From NCBI RefSeq assembly GCF_020524585.1, contig NZ_JAIVLK010000010.1:1-64000 (forward strand): 64,000 nucleotides of DNA, in the 5' to 3' direction. The notes beneath the pieces are model-generated. The model was given only the letters and a program-made list of their open reading frames with translations, was not told the DNA's origin and did not search any database. Below, in pieces: positions 16,766 through 25,857 of the stretch (position 1 is its first letter; each line of letters begins with the position of its first letter). The position numbers were made by a program, and so were the translations under genes. This DNA is from Celeribacter naphthalenivorans. GTDB taxonomy: Bacteria > Pseudomonadota > Alphaproteobacteria > Rhodobacterales > Rhodobacteraceae.

Positions 16766-17683
16766 TCAGGCCTCGTGTTTGAGCAAAAGATAAAGCGCCA
16801 GAATCGTCAGGCCGATGCCACCAAACACCAGCGCTGGCGGCGTGCCGTGGCCCAAAGCGATCTCCCAGATGATCACCCAGGAGGGCACGAGATAGGTGTA
16901 GGCCATGACCTTAGCGGCCGCCAAACGCACGGAGGCATAGGCCAGAAGCGAGGCGGTGATGGTGGTGGCAAAGATGGTGACATAGCCCAGCGTGAACCAG
17001 ACGATCGCGGGTAAATTGGCCCAATCCGTCTCCAACACCTCACGCCAACCAAAGAGGAAGATCGCGATGGAGGCGGAGGCGAGGATGAAGAACGTAAAGA
17101 CAAGCGTGCGTTCGCCACGATGGAACCGCGGCACCAAAGGCGTGTAGAGCGCATGCGCCACGACGCCGAGGAAATAGATCGCCTCACCGCGCCCGACGTG
17201 AAAGGCCAAAGCGGCCTGAATATCGGCCCGGAAAATCACCCAAAGCGCCCCCACGCCACCGATGGCCAGAGCGAGGGCGATGCGGCGCGTGGTGATCTGA
17301 CGCATGATCAGATAACCGAAGCCCGCCGCGAGCAGTGGGGTCAGGGTAAAGACTGCGGCGGCGGAGACGGGCTCGGCGGTTTTCAGACCGAAGAACATCA
17401 TCACGAAGTAGAGCGCAAAAATGCCGCCCAAGATGAAATAGCGCCACGGCTGGCGTGTAGCCTCACGCGGGATGCCGCCCGTCGCGATGGCCAAAAGGCC
17501 GATCACGATGGCCGCCGCGACAAAGCGCACCCCATTGAGCGCCAGAGGCGTGATGTCATTGGCAACCATAGCGCCCAGAGAAAATGACCCGGCGACGAGA
17601 CAGGAAAAAGTGAGCATCGCCAGATGCCCGTTGCGGCGATCCTTGGCGGCAGCAGAATGGGGCACGGCGAGGCGTCCTCTCAT
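16766..17683 (-). CDS. DMT-superfamily transporter (EamA family)
   Basis: About 305 residues with ten predicted membrane helices in two EamA repeats (for example LNGVRFVAAAIVIGLLAIAT, FFGLKTAEPVSAAAVFTLTPLLAAGFGYLI, and TYLVPSWVIIWEIALGHGTPPALVFGGIGLTILALYL). Such proteins export amino acids or other metabolites. The ATG at 17683 lacks a ribosome site, whereas a GTG at 17665 follows AGAGGACGCC at a good distance, so the true N-terminus may be six residues shorter. It lies downstream of, and in the same direction as, a LysR gene. Substrate unknown. Confidence 0.85.
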   Translation of the reverse strand: MRGRLAVPHSAAAKDRRNGHLAMLTFSCLVAGSFSLGAMVANDITPLALNGVRFVAAAIVIGLLAIATGGIPREATRQPWRYFILGGIFALYFVMMFFGLKTAEPVSAAAVFTLTPLLAAGFGYLIMRQITTRRIALALAIGGVGALWVIFRADIQAALAFHVGRGEAIYFLGVVAHALYTPLVPRFHRGERTLVFTFFILASASIAIFLFGWREVLETDWANLPAIVWFTLGYVTIFATTITASLLAYASVRLAAAKVMAYTYLVPSWVIIWEIALGHGTPPALVFGGIGLTILALYLLLKHEA

Positions 17684-17774
17684 AAATTCAATTGATTGCA
17701 CGTGTTCTAGCGACAGCGCCGGACAAGGTCCATGAGCCGCTTGCGCACAGCACGCACGCATAATCCGTCACAGA

Positions 17775-18668
17775 TCAGGAATAGGGCCATTCCTTGGCGC
17801 GCGCTTTCAGGAAGGTCAAAAAGGACTGAACCTTGGGCGTGCGGTGCAAATCGACGTGGGTCACCAGCCAGTTCTGGCTTTCCCATTCCGGTTGCGGCGG
17901 CATGATCTGAACCAGTTCGGGATTGTCATGCGCCATCCAGGTCGGCAGGAAACCCGCCCCCGCCCCCGCAAGGATCGCATCGGACATGGCCGTCAAATCG
18001 GAGGTGCGGAACACGATCCGGTCAGACGGCACGTGATCGTTCATCCAGACCATAAAGGGCGCGCGGGAATTGACGTCATCGAGCGAAACAAAGCGCAATT
18101 CATGCGCCAGTTCCTCGCCCTCGCCCTGCGGCGCGCCAAAGGCGTCGATATAGCTTTGATGGGCGTAAAGACCGAAGCCTTGGCGGTAAAACGGCTGTAC
18201 CACATTGTCGGGTTCTTGCGGCGGCTTGCCGCCCCGGATCGCGATATGGGCCTCGCCATACTCAAGACGAAACACCCGCTCGCCTGCCAGATAGCGCACG
18301 GTAAGACCGGGGTGATCGCGCTGAAACTCGGCCAAAATGGGCGCCAAGAGAGGCCCCATCCCCGGCAGGGAGGTCACGACCAGCTCTCCGACCACCTCTT
18401 CGCCCCGGCCTTTGATGCGGGAGACGAGTTGAGAGAATTGATCGTCGGTGGTTTGCGCCACTTTCAAAAGATCGATCCCTGCTTCCGTCGGCGTATAGCC
18501 GCGGGCATGGCGCTGGAACAGTTTGACGCCAAGTCGGCCCTCAAGCGCATCAATGTGGCGGATCACGGTGGCGTGGTGGACGCCAAGCGCCTGCGCGGCG
18601 CCGGAGACGGTGCCCATTTTTGCGACCTGAAACGCGGTGCGGAACTCATCCCAGTTTTCGACGGACAT
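17775..18668 (-). CDS. LysR-family transcriptional regulator
   Basis: 297 residues. The N-terminal HTH (WDEFRTAFQVAKMGTVSGAAQALGVHHATVIRHIDALEGRLGVKLFQRHARGYTPTEAG) is followed by a substrate-binding domain of normal length. The HTH start SVENWDEFRTAFQVAKMGT places it near the VtlR/ArgP-unlike group with DEFR starts seen in Rhodobacterales. It may control the adjacent downstream DMT exporter, from which it is separated by 91 bp. The inducer is not predictable. Confidence 0.9.
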   Translation of the reverse strand: MSVENWDEFRTAFQVAKMGTVSGAAQALGVHHATVIRHIDALEGRLGVKLFQRHARGYTPTEAGIDLLKVAQTTDDQFSQLVSRIKGRGEEVVGELVVTSLPGMGPLLAPILAEFQRDHPGLTVRYLAGERVFRLEYGEAHIAIRGGKPPQEPDNVVQPFYRQGFGLYAHQSYIDAFGAPQGEGEELAHELRFVSLDDVNSRAPFMVWMNDHVPSDRIVFRTSDLTAMSDAILAGAGAGFLPTWMAHDNPELVQIMPPQPEWESQNWLVTHVDLHRTPKVQSFLTFLKARAKEWPYS

Positions 18669-18734
18669 AGAGGCCTCATGTGCAGAGGGGAACGGTTGGC
18701 GCCGATCATCGTGAGACCTGTTCGGAATTACAAG

Positions 18735-19574
18735 CTATTTTGCAGCGGAGCGGTTTCTTAATTCGGCCCAGACCCGCGCGGCCTCCGGCAAATCCGCTTT
18801 TTTGGCCCATTCTTCGGCCAGAGCTTCACGCTCAACCTTAAGAAGCGCTTCCAAGGTTGCGATCCGATCGCCGCGCGCTTCATCGCCTTGCTCCCGCATG
18901 TGATCCTGAAACCGATGCGAATGCAGGATGGTCGGCACGGCGTCCAAAGGCTCCCAAGCATCGAGCATGGTCACCCGGCGCAGATTGAACTCCGGCGGCA
19001 GGACATAGTAGCGCAGATCGCTTTCCCAAAGCAGGTCCTTGAGAATGATCTGATCGCGATGGATGTCATCGTCGGCAAAGAATCTCTCGGCCCAGTCATT
19101 GAGAAAGGCCAGCATCTCGGGGCTGTTGCGATAGAGGAAGACGCCGGAATTGTGCTGAGGAAAGGCGTAGGGCGTGGTGTGATCGCGACCCTGTCGAATG
19201 AGCGACCAGTCACGACGGACGTCATGACATAGCGCACATTCAAAGCGGTCGAGAATCCCGAAGAGATCGCCCAGAGGCGCCACAAAGAGGGTATCGCTGT
19301 CGACATAGAGCGTGCGCTCGAACCGGCTCGCGGGCATGGCGCGGAGTTTCTCGCGCGGGTGCATGTCGTAGCTGGCCGTGACCCGATCAAACAGGCCGGA
19401 GGGCAGGTTTTCCGGCAGATCCGTCACCAGATCGATGGCAATTCCGGGTTCGTGTTGGCGCAAAGAGCGCGCCGATTGAATGGCCAGATCGACATAATCC
19501 TCGCCGCCCGCCACATAGAGCACACCGCAGGTCAGGCCGTCCTGTTCAGAAATCGCAGGCTGTAGGTCTTGCAT
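18735..19574 (-). CDS. Putative nucleotide-diphospho-sugar transferase
   Basis: 279 residues. The core fits a GT-A fold glycosyltransferase: VDLAIQSARSLRQHEPGIAIDLVTDL, then ERTLYVDSDTLFVAPLGDLF with a D-S-D metal/nucleotide motif, and a later HNSGVFLYRNSPEMLAFLNDW segment typical of glycogenin/GT8- or GT77-like transferases. No signal peptide or membrane helix. The neighbours do not form an obvious polysaccharide operon, so acceptor and product are unknown. Confidence 0.7.
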   Translation of the reverse strand: MQDLQPAISEQDGLTCGVLYVAGGEDYVDLAIQSARSLRQHEPGIAIDLVTDLPENLPSGLFDRVTASYDMHPREKLRAMPASRFERTLYVDSDTLFVAPLGDLFGILDRFECALCHDVRRDWSLIRQGRDHTTPYAFPQHNSGVFLYRNSPEMLAFLNDWAERFFADDDIHRDQIILKDLLWESDLRYYVLPPEFNLRRVTMLDAWEPLDAVPTILHSHRFQDHMREQGDEARGDRIATLEALLKVEREALAEEWAKKADLPEAARVWAELRNRSAAK

Positions 19575-19883
19575 CCGTCCCTCCCACCGGGGTCATAAGG
19601 AGTGTAGCGCAACAGGCGCCGCAATCCAGTCGGCCATATGCGCTTTGTCTTGACTCCTCATACGCACGCGCGTAGAGACCGGATCAAATTTCCCGGAAGT
19701 GTGCATCTTCCGGTCCTCAGGCCATAGGCCAGGATCGCCCCCCGTCAGCGTTATACGCCCACGGGGGCAAATGTGCATTTGCCGCCTTGTCAGTGTGAGC
19801 TGGCGGTTTTCGGGGTGTAAAATTCGCCGCTTCATCCCCAGATGGAGCATATCGTCAACGGCCCCTTTAAAGGAGAACGGCCC
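19575..19883. other. Structured intergenic region upstream of ffh
   Basis: 309 bp without a supportable gene. It holds a 7-bp hairpin CCGGAAG/CTTCCGG (19693-19713, loop TGTGCAT), an imperfect GCCCCC(C)GT/ACGGGGGC stem (about 19734-19768), and a second hairpin GGCAAAT/ATTTGCC (19766-19783) that also contains TGTGCAT. The ffh ribosome site AAAGGAG lies at the right end. A structured 5' leader or small RNA is possible; nothing here is proven transcribed. Confidence 0.4.
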
Positions 19884-21398
19884 ATGTTTGAAAATCTGTC
19901 CGACCGCCTCTCAGGCGTCTTCGACAAGCTCACCAAACAAGGTGCCCTGTCCGAAGACGATGTGAAAACCGCGCTGCGCGAAGTGCGTGTCGCCCTTCTG
20001 GAAGCCGACGTCTCGCTGCCGGTTGCCCGTGATTTCGTCAAGGCGGTGACCGAGAAAGCCACCGGCCAAGCCGTGACCAAATCCGTCACGCCGGGTCAGC
20101 AGGTCGTCAAGATCGTGCACGACGAGCTGGTGCATGTGCTGCAAGGCGACGAGGCCGACATCGGGTCGCTCAAGGTCGACAACCCGCCTGCCCCGATCCT
20201 CATGGTCGGTCTGCAAGGGGGTGGTAAAACCACAACCACGGCGAAACTCGCCAAGCGTTTGAAAGAGAAGCACGGCAAGCGCGTGCTGATGGCGTCCCTC
20301 GACGTCTATCGCCCCGCCGCTATGGACCAGCTCAAGGTCTTGGGCGAACAGATCGGCGTCGACACGCTTCCGATCGTGCCGGGTCAAAGCCCCGCTGACA
20401 TCGCCAAACGTGCGAAACAACAGGCCGCCATGGCCGGTTACGACGTCTACATGCTCGACACCGCCGGGCGTCTGTCCATCGACGATGCGCTGATGGCCGA
20501 GGTCGAGGAGGTCAAACAGATCACCTCGCCGCGTGAAACGCTTTTGGTGGTTGACGGTCTGACCGGTCAGGATGCCGTGCACACGGCTGAGAATTTCGAC
20601 GGTCGCATCGGCATCTCCGGCGTCGTTCTGACCCGGATGGACGGCGACGGTCGCGGTGGCGCGGCGCTTTCCATGCGTGCGGTCACCGGCAAGCCGATCA
20701 AATTCGTCGGTCTCGGCGAAAAGATGGACGCTCTTGAAGAGTTCCACCCGGACCGCGTCGCGGGCCGTATCCTTGGCATGGGCGACATTGTGGCCCTCGT
20801 CGAGAAAGCGCAGGAAACCATCGAGGCCGAGCAGGCCGAAAAGATGGCCCGCCGCTTTGCCAAGGGTCGGTTCAACATGAACGACATGAAAATGCAGCTC
20901 GAGCAGATGCAGAAAATGGGCGGCATGGAGTCGATCATGGGCATGATGCCGGGCATGAAAAAAGCCGCCTCGCAGATCAAAGAAAGCGGCTTTGACGACA
21001 GCATCTTCAAGCGTCAGGTCGCGCTGATCAACTCGATGACCAAGAAAGAGCGCGCCAACCCGCAGCTTTTGCAAGCCTCGCGCAAAAAACGCATCGCGGC
21101 AGGCGCTGGCCTTGAGGTCTCCGAACTTAATCAGCTGATCAAAATGCACCGCCAGATGTCGGATGCGATGAAAAAGATGAGCAAGATGAAGGGCGGCATG
21201 TTCAAACAGGCTCTGAAAGGCATGCTGGGCAAAGGCGGTCCGCAAGGTCTTGAGGACATGGACCCCGCGAAAATGGCCGAGGCGACCAAAGCCCTTGGCG
21301 GCGCGATGCCGAAAGGCATGGCTGGTCTTGGGGGGCTTCCGGGTCTGGGCGGCGCGAGCCTGCCGCCGGGCCTGTCGGGCTTCGGGAAGAAGAAATAA
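19884..21398 (+). CDS. ffh: Signal recognition particle protein Ffh
   Basis: 504 residues from ATG 19884, preceded by AAAGGAGAACGGCCC. The N domain (FENLSDRLSGVFDKL) is followed by the SRP GTPase G domain with G1 GLQGGGKTTTTAKLA, DVYRPAAMDQL, DTAGRL and TRMDGDGRGGAAL. The M domain (from about residue 300) is methionine-rich (MNDMKMQLEQMQKMGGMESIMGM) and binds 4.5S RNA and signal sequences. The C-terminal tail is Gly/Pro/Met-rich. It targets inner-membrane proteins co-translationally. Followed after 1 bp by a GNAT gene. Confidence 0.98.
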   Translation: MFENLSDRLSGVFDKLTKQGALSEDDVKTALREVRVALLEADVSLPVARDFVKAVTEKATGQAVTKSVTPGQQVVKIVHDELVHVLQGDEADIGSLKVDNPPAPILMVGLQGGGKTTTTAKLAKRLKEKHGKRVLMASLDVYRPAAMDQLKVLGEQIGVDTLPIVPGQSPADIAKRAKQQAAMAGYDVYMLDTAGRLSIDDALMAEVEEVKQITSPRETLLVVDGLTGQDAVHTAENFDGRIGISGVVLTRMDGDGRGGAALSMRAVTGKPIKFVGLGEKMDALEEFHPDRVAGRILGMGDIVALVEKAQETIEAEQAEKMARRFAKGRFNMNDMKMQLEQMQKMGGMESIMGMMPGMKKAASQIKESGFDDSIFKRQVALINSMTKKERANPQLLQASRKKRIAAGAGLEVSELNQLIKMHRQMSDAMKKMSKMKGGMFKQALKGMLGKGGPQGLEDMDPAKMAEATKALGGAMPKGMAGLGGLPGLGGASLPPGLSGFGKKK

Positions 21399-21399
21399 C

Positions 21400-21942
21400 A
21401 TGACCCTCGCCCCCACCATAGAAACCCAGCGCCTGCGGCTGCGCGGCCATGTCGAAGCGGATTTCAACGCCTTCGCCGACATGTTCGCCTCTGACCGCTC
21501 GCGCTACATGCACGGCCCGCTCACGCGGCGTCAGGCATGGTTTGCCTTCTGTGGGGACGTGGCACAATGGCAGCTTTTCGGGCATGGCGCCTGGGGTGTG
21601 GAGCGCTTGGCAGACGGTGCTTTCGTCGGTCAGGTCGCGCTGAACAAACCGCCGCATTTCCCCGAACTTGAGCTTGGCTGGTTCGTACTCGAAGGCTTCG
21701 AGGGCCAAGGCTACGCGCTTGAGGCCGCCACAGCCGCCCGCGATTACGCCTATGTCGAGATGGGCCGCGACACGCTTGTGTCCTACATCGACGCAGCCAA
21801 CACCCGCTCGGTCGCTTTGGCCAAACGCATGGGCGCCGAATGCGACGAGATGGCCGAAACGCCCGATGGCGAAGACTGCCTCGTCTACCGCCACCCCACC
21901 CCAGACGCGCTGCAAGACGGCGGCATGGAGGCCTACGCATGA
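21400..21942 (+). CDS. GNAT-family N-acetyltransferase (RimJ/RimL-like)
   Basis: 180 residues starting 1 bp after the ffh stop. The pattern IETQRLRLRGHVEADFNAFADMF, then LGWFVLEGFEGQGYALEAATAARDYAY with the acetyl-CoA loop (GFEGQGYALEA) and YIDAANTRSVALAKRMGAE is that of Acetyltransf_3 proteins, which acetylate protein N-termini or small molecules. Its stop overlaps the chorismate mutase start (ATGA), so the three genes from ffh probably form one unit. Substrate unknown. Confidence 0.87.
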   Translation: MTLAPTIETQRLRLRGHVEADFNAFADMFASDRSRYMHGPLTRRQAWFAFCGDVAQWQLFGHGAWGVERLADGAFVGQVALNKPPHFPELELGWFVLEGFEGQGYALEAATAARDYAYVEMGRDTLVSYIDAANTRSVALAKRMGAECDEMAETPDGEDCLVYRHPTPDALQDGGMEAYA

Positions 21943-22238
21943 ACGAGACCCAAATCCGCGCGCAAGAGGTGCTCAAGGAGCATCGCGAAAGCATCGACCG
22001 GCTGGACGCGATCCTCGTCTACACTTTGGGCGAGCGATTCAAACACACGCAGGCCGTCGGCAAACTCAAGGCCGCTCACGATCTTCCGCCGTCGGACCCG
22101 GCGCGCGAAGAAAAACAGATTGCCCGGCTCGAAGATCTCGCCGTTGCGGCGGATCTCGATCCGGAATTTGCAAAAGAGTTCCTGAAGTTCATCATTCAGG
22201 AAGTCATCCACCACCACGAAAAACACCAGGATTGCTAA
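21939..22238 (+). CDS. Chorismate mutase (AroQ type)
   Basis: 99 residues, all helical, with the AroQ pattern ESIDRLDAILVYTLGERFKHTQAVGKLKAAHDLPPSDPAREEKQI. The Arg in IDRLD, the Lys in VGKLK and the downstream LPPSDPAREE fit active-site positions of monofunctional AroQ mutases, which turn chorismate into prephenate for Phe/Tyr synthesis. It overlaps the GNAT gene by 4 bp. The C-terminal HHHEKHQDC is unusually His-rich but has no assigned role. Confidence 0.87.
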   Translation: MNETQIRAQEVLKEHRESIDRLDAILVYTLGERFKHTQAVGKLKAAHDLPPSDPAREEKQIARLEDLAVAADLDPEFAKEFLKFIIQEVIHHHEKHQDC

Positions 22239-22287
22239 GGCCTTACCAGGACCTTGGCTCAATAGTCAGACTTAGGAGAAACACATC

Positions 22288-22677
22288 ATGGCTATGAAAA
22301 TTCGTCTCGCCCGCGGCGGTTCCAAAAAGCGCCCCTTCTACAGCATCGTTGCCGCCGATTCGCGCATGCCGCGTGACGGTCGCTTCATCGAGAAGCTCGG
22401 CACCTACAACCCGCTCCTGCCGAAAGACAGCGAAGAGCGCGTGAAAATGAACATGGAGCGCGTGCAATACTGGCTCGGCCAAGGCGCCCAGCCGACCGAC
22501 CGTATCTCCCGCATGCTCGAAGCGGCTGGCGTGCTCGAGAAAAAAGAGCGCAACAACCCGAAGAAAGCCGTTCCGGGCAAAAAAGCTCAGGATCGCGCTG
22601 AAGAGAAAGCTGCAAAAGCTGCCGAGGCCGCTGAAGCTGCTGCTGCTCCGGCTGAAGACGCCGCTGCAGAAGAGTAA
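22288..22677 (+). CDS. rpsP: 30S ribosomal protein S16
   Basis: 129 residues: the conserved start [41 protein letters not shown] covers the S16 fold. It is followed by a Lys/Ala/Glu-rich tail after residue 85, common in alphaproteobacteria. RBS TAGGAGAAACACATC. First ribosomal gene of the rpsP-rimM-trmD-rplS group, here interrupted by bluB. Confidence 0.98.
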   Translation: MAMKIRLARGGSKKRPFYSIVAADSRMPRDGRFIEKLGTYNPLLPKDSEERVKMNMERVQYWLGQGAQPTDRISRMLEAAGVLEKKERNNPKKAVPGKKAQDRAEEKAAKAAEAAEAAAAPAEDAAAEE

Positions 22678-22718
22678 GCACACCCGGATATTCGTCCGAG
22701 TGAGGCCTCTCTCATTCG

Positions 22719-22755
22719 AAAGCGCAGGTGGTTCGCCCATCTGCGCTTTTCTGTT
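22719..22755 (+). terminator. Intrinsic terminator after rpsP
   Basis: The stem AAAGCGCAG / CTGCGCTTT with a 13-nt loop is followed by TCTGTTT. It lies 41 bp past the rpsP stop. Confidence 0.72.
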
Positions 22756-22882
22756 TCCCTCTTGATTTGTGAGCAATAATTTCAGGCCGCCCGTGCGTCC
22801 TGCGATTTGCGCACACTCAAAGTGGACATAAAATCAACCCGCTACGCTGACGTCATATCTGAGCACTCCCAGGGGATCGAAG

Positions 22883-23530
22883 ATGATCAACACCGCTGCA
22901 ATCGGACAGTTTTCCACCGCTTTTCGTAAAGATTTTGCCGAACTTTTGCGCTGGCGCCGCGATGTGCGCAGATTTCAGGACACGCCCGTCGACGAAGCGA
23001 CGCTCACGCGATGCCTGCAAACATTCACGCTTGCCCCTTCCGTTGGCTTGTCTCAACCATGGCGCATTGTCCGAGTTTCCAGCCCGGAAGCGCGTCAGGC
23101 GGCTCTGGAGAATTTTCAAAGCGCCAATAAAAAAGCGCTTGCTGGCTATTCCGGCGACACAGCGCAAGCTTACGCCAATCTCAAGCTGGCGGGCCTGAAA
23201 GAGGCGCCCGTGCAACTGGCTGTCTTCTGCGACGAAGCGACGGAACAGGGCAAAGGGCTTGGCATTCAAACCATGCCAGAGATGTTTCGGTATTCCGTGA
23301 CCAGCGCCATCATGCAATTCTGGCTGACCTTACGGGCCGAAGGCATCGGGCTTGGCTGGGTTTCGATCTTTGACCCAGAAGCGCTCGCCGTCAGTCTGGA
23401 TACACCGCAAAGCTGGTCTTTGGTCGGCTATCTCTGTATCGGTTATCCTGAAGAAATCACGCACGAACCGGAACTGGAACGCGCAGGATGGGAACAGCGC
23501 AACGCGCAAACCGAGATTATCGAACGGTAA
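22883..23530 (+). CDS. bluB: 5,6-dimethylbenzimidazole synthase BluB
   Basis: 215 residues of the flavin-destructase branch of the nitroreductase fold: [34 protein letters not shown], then [31 protein letters not shown]. It breaks down FMNH2 with oxygen to make DMB, the lower ligand of cobalamin. RBS AGGGGATCGAAG. It sits between rpsP and rimM, 29 bp before rimM, which is an uncommon place. No cobalamin riboswitch is visible upstream. Confidence 0.9.
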   Translation: MINTAAIGQFSTAFRKDFAELLRWRRDVRRFQDTPVDEATLTRCLQTFTLAPSVGLSQPWRIVRVSSPEARQAALENFQSANKKALAGYSGDTAQAYANLKLAGLKEAPVQLAVFCDEATEQGKGLGIQTMPEMFRYSVTSAIMQFWLTLRAEGIGLGWVSIFDPEALAVSLDTPQSWSLVGYLCIGYPEEITHEPELERAGWEQRNAQTEIIER

Positions 23531-23559
23531 TCCCGGCAGACACGGAACCGAAGGGCAAG

Positions 23560-24069
23560 ATGACAAACACACGGATCATCGTCGGAGCCATTGCAGGCGC
23601 TTTTGGCGTCCATGGCGAAGTACGCATCAAGAGCTTTTGCTCGGACCCAGAAGCCATCGGCGACTACGCGCCTTTGACCTCGGAAGACGGCACGCAGACC
23701 TTTGAGCTGACGCTGACTCGCGCGATCAAGAACGGCTTTGCCGCCGAGATCGAAGGTGTGAACAGCAAGGAAGAGGCCGACGCGCTCAAGGGCGTGACGC
23801 TGTTTGCCGACCGCGACGCCCTGCCCTCGCTGCCCGATGACGAATACTACCACGCCGATCTGATTGGCCTCACCGTCTTGGACACCGGCGGTGCCGAGCT
23901 TGGTCAGGTCCGCAATGTGCTCAACCACGGCGCGGGCGATCTGTTGGAGGTGCACGGGCCGGGGCTCAAGGCGCCGGTGCTTTTGCCCTTCACCATGGCC
24001 AATGTGCCGACGGTCGATCTGGCCGCAGGCCGCATCATCGCCGACCCGCCCGAGGGTCTGTTCGAATGA
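23560..24069 (+). CDS. rimM: Ribosome maturation factor RimM
   Basis: 169 residues from ATG 23560. The N-terminal beta-barrel starts [21 protein letters not shown]. The C-terminal PRC-barrel contains [22 protein letters not shown] and [20 protein letters not shown]. It assists 16S rRNA 3'-domain folding on the 30S. It overlaps trmD by 4 bp (ATGA), as in many bacteria. Confidence 0.95.
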   Translation: MTNTRIIVGAIAGAFGVHGEVRIKSFCSDPEAIGDYAPLTSEDGTQTFELTLTRAIKNGFAAEIEGVNSKEEADALKGVTLFADRDALPSLPDDEYYHADLIGLTVLDTGGAELGQVRNVLNHGAGDLLEVHGPGLKAPVLLPFTMANVPTVDLAAGRIIADPPEGLFE

Positions 24070-24914
24070 GCGAGATGGACGACACGCCGAAATCCAAATC
24101 CCAATCCAAATCGCATGGCCGCCTCGCGGTGCGCCCGACGCTGCGTCCGCGCGAGTTGATGACCAACACGCCCGATCTCGTCGGCGTTTGGAAAGCCAAG
24201 GTGATCACGCTCTTCCCGGAGGCCTTTCCCGGCGTTTTGGGCGAAAGCCTGACCGGCAAGGCCTTGCAGGACGGTCGGTGGCAGTTGGAACAAATCCACC
24301 TGCGCGAGTTCGGCGAGGGCAAGCACAAGAATGTCGATGATACGCCTGCGGGCGGTGGCGCGGGCATGGTGATCCGGCCTGACGTGATGGGCAATGCGAT
24401 TGATTTCGCGATGAACGGCACGCCGCCGGATCGTCGCGAGTGGCCGCTTGTCTACCTGTCGCCGCGCGGCAAGAGGTTCGATCAGGCCACCGCGAAACGC
24501 TGGTCAGAGGCGCGCGGCATCACGATGATCTGCGGCCGGTTCGAGGGCGTCGATGACCGCGTGCTGTTTCACTACGGGATCGAGGAAGTGTCTCTTGGCG
24601 ATTTCGTCCTCACCGGCGGCGAGATCGCGGCGCAGGCGATGATCGACGCCACCGTGCGGCTTTTGCCCGGCGTCTTGGGCAACGCCGAAAGCATCGAAGA
24701 GGAAAGCCATTCGAACGGGCTTTTGGAACATCCGCAATTCACCCGGCCCGCCGAGTGGCGCGGCATGGCGATCCCGGAGGTTCTGATGTCTGGCCACCAC
24801 GGCAAGATCGCCGAATGGCGCCAAAAGATGGCGGAAAAGATCACACGGGATCGGCGCCCGGATATGTGGGAGGCCTATGAGGCCGCGCAAACCGAGCCGA
24901 AAGCCAAAAAATAA
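24066..24914 (+). CDS. trmD: tRNA (guanine37-N1)-methyltransferase TrmD
   Basis: 282 residues. The SPOUT domain begins at about residue 43 ([15 protein letters not shown]) and has the knot segments [70 protein letters not shown] 40-residue basic, low-complexity N-terminal extension ([15 protein letters not shown]) is longer than in E. coli TrmD; the ATGA overlap with rimM supports this start, although an internal Met at residue 32 is possible. It makes m1G37 to prevent frameshifting. Confidence 0.95.
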   Translation: MSEMDDTPKSKSQSKSHGRLAVRPTLRPRELMTNTPDLVGVWKAKVITLFPEAFPGVLGESLTGKALQDGRWQLEQIHLREFGEGKHKNVDDTPAGGGAGMVIRPDVMGNAIDFAMNGTPPDRREWPLVYLSPRGKRFDQATAKRWSEARGITMICGRFEGVDDRVLFHYGIEEVSLGDFVLTGGEIAAQAMIDATVRLLPGVLGNAESIEEESHSNGLLEHPQFTRPAEWRGMAIPEVLMSGHHGKIAEWRQKMAEKITRDRRPDMWEAYEAAQTEPKAKK

Positions 24915-24928
24915 AGGCCAATCTTCTC

Positions 24929-24957
24929 TTGATCGACAGACGCGCGCGGCCTATACA
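24929..24957 (+). promoter_or_regulatory. Candidate sigma-70 promoter for rplS-rpmE
   Basis: TTGATC (24929-24934) and TATACA (24952-24957) are separated by 17 bp, right after the trmD stop. The 269-bp trmD-rplS gap would give an unusually long leader of about 220 nt for rplS. Judged by eye only. Confidence 0.4.
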
Positions 24958-25183
24958 CCGCTCGTCTGGCACCGGGATTCGGCGCACAGACATTTTTGCT
25001 ATGGGTCGGACGACCTCTTCCTCGTCCACATTGGCCCCGGCAGATTGCACAAAGCAAAGACGACCTGAACCCTCCCGCGGGCATCCTCCTTTCAGGATTG
25101 CGATGGACCCGATCGAAGACGCGGAGCTCTGAGGCAGTTGAAACCTTCGTGGAAAAAACCACGAGCAAATTGGAGAACAAGCG

Positions 25184-25558
25184 ATGGATCTTATCGCCCA
25201 GCTTGAAGCCGAGCAAATCGAAGCTCTCGGCAAAACTATCCCGGATTTCAAAGCCGGTGACACCATCCGCGTCGGTTACAAAGTGACCGAAGGCACGCGC
25301 ACCCGTGTGCAGAACTACGAAGGTGTCTGCATCTCCCGTAAGAACGGCAAAGGCATTGCCGGGTCCTTCACGGTTCGCAAAATTTCCTTTGGTGAAGGTG
25401 TGGAACGTGTGTTCCCGCTCTACTCCACCAACATCGACTCCATCGAGGTGGTGCGTCGCGGTAAAGTTCGCCGTGCGAAACTCTACTACCTCCGTTCGCG
25501 TCGCGGCAAATCTGCCCGTATCGCCGAAGTCACCAACTACAAGCCGCTCGAAGCCTGA
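25184..25558 (+). CDS. rplS: 50S ribosomal protein L19
   Basis: 124 residues with the L19 core [33 protein letters not shown] and [37 protein letters not shown]. It lies at the 30S-50S interface. ATG follows TTGGAGAACAAGCG. It is followed 11 bp later by rpmE. Confidence 0.98.
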   Translation: MDLIAQLEAEQIEALGKTIPDFKAGDTIRVGYKVTEGTRTRVQNYEGVCISRKNGKGIAGSFTVRKISFGEGVERVFPLYSTNIDSIEVVRRGKVRRAKLYYLRSRRGKSARIAEVTNYKPLEA

Positions 25559-25569
25559 GGAGTATTTCG

Positions 25570-25791
25570 ATGAAAACCGATATCCATCCCGATTACCACT
25601 TCATCGACGTCAAAATGACCGATGGCACGATCGTGAAAATGCGCTCCACCTGGGGCGGCGAAGGCGACACGCTCGCACTCGACATCGACCCGACGGTGCA
25701 CCCGGCCTGGACCGGCGGCAACTCCCGTCTGATGGACGCTGGCGGTCGTGTGTCCAAGTTCAAAAACAAATACGCTGGCCTCGGCTTCTAA
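25570..25791 (+). CDS. rpmE: 50S ribosomal protein L31
   Basis: 73 residues starting [19 protein letters not shown] and ending in [30 protein letters not shown]. There is no Cys at all, so this is the zinc-free (C-minus) form. Co-transcribed with rplS and followed by a terminator. Confidence 0.96.
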   Translation: MKTDIHPDYHFIDVKMTDGTIVKMRSTWGGEGDTLALDIDPTVHPAWTGGNSRLMDAGGRVSKFKNKYAGLGF

Positions 25792-25814
25792 GCCCTGTCC
25801 CATGCGACGATATG

Positions 25815-25845
25815 AAAGGCCCGCCAAATTGGCGGGCCTTTTTGT
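25815..25845. terminator. Bidirectional terminator after rpmE
   Basis: A 13-bp stem AAAGGCCCGCCAA / TTGGCGGGCCTTT is closed by a 1-nt centre (so the innermost pairs open) and followed by TTTG. It lies between convergent rpmE and the OmpA-family gene. Confidence 0.88.
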
Positions 25846-25857
25846 TTGAGCTTCACA

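Noticed and set aside
19693-19730. Minus-strand sequence like GAGGACCGGAAGATGCAC, reminiscent of the 4.5S RNA core near ffh
   Set aside because: The SRP RNA core needs GGTC..GGAAGGAAGCAGCC and a matching long stem; both are missing, and the similarity is explained by the CCGGAAG hairpin.
22750-22882. Possible cobalamin riboswitch upstream of bluB
   Set aside because: No B12-box-like sequence (GCCACTG) or multi-stem fold is visible in the 130 bp available.
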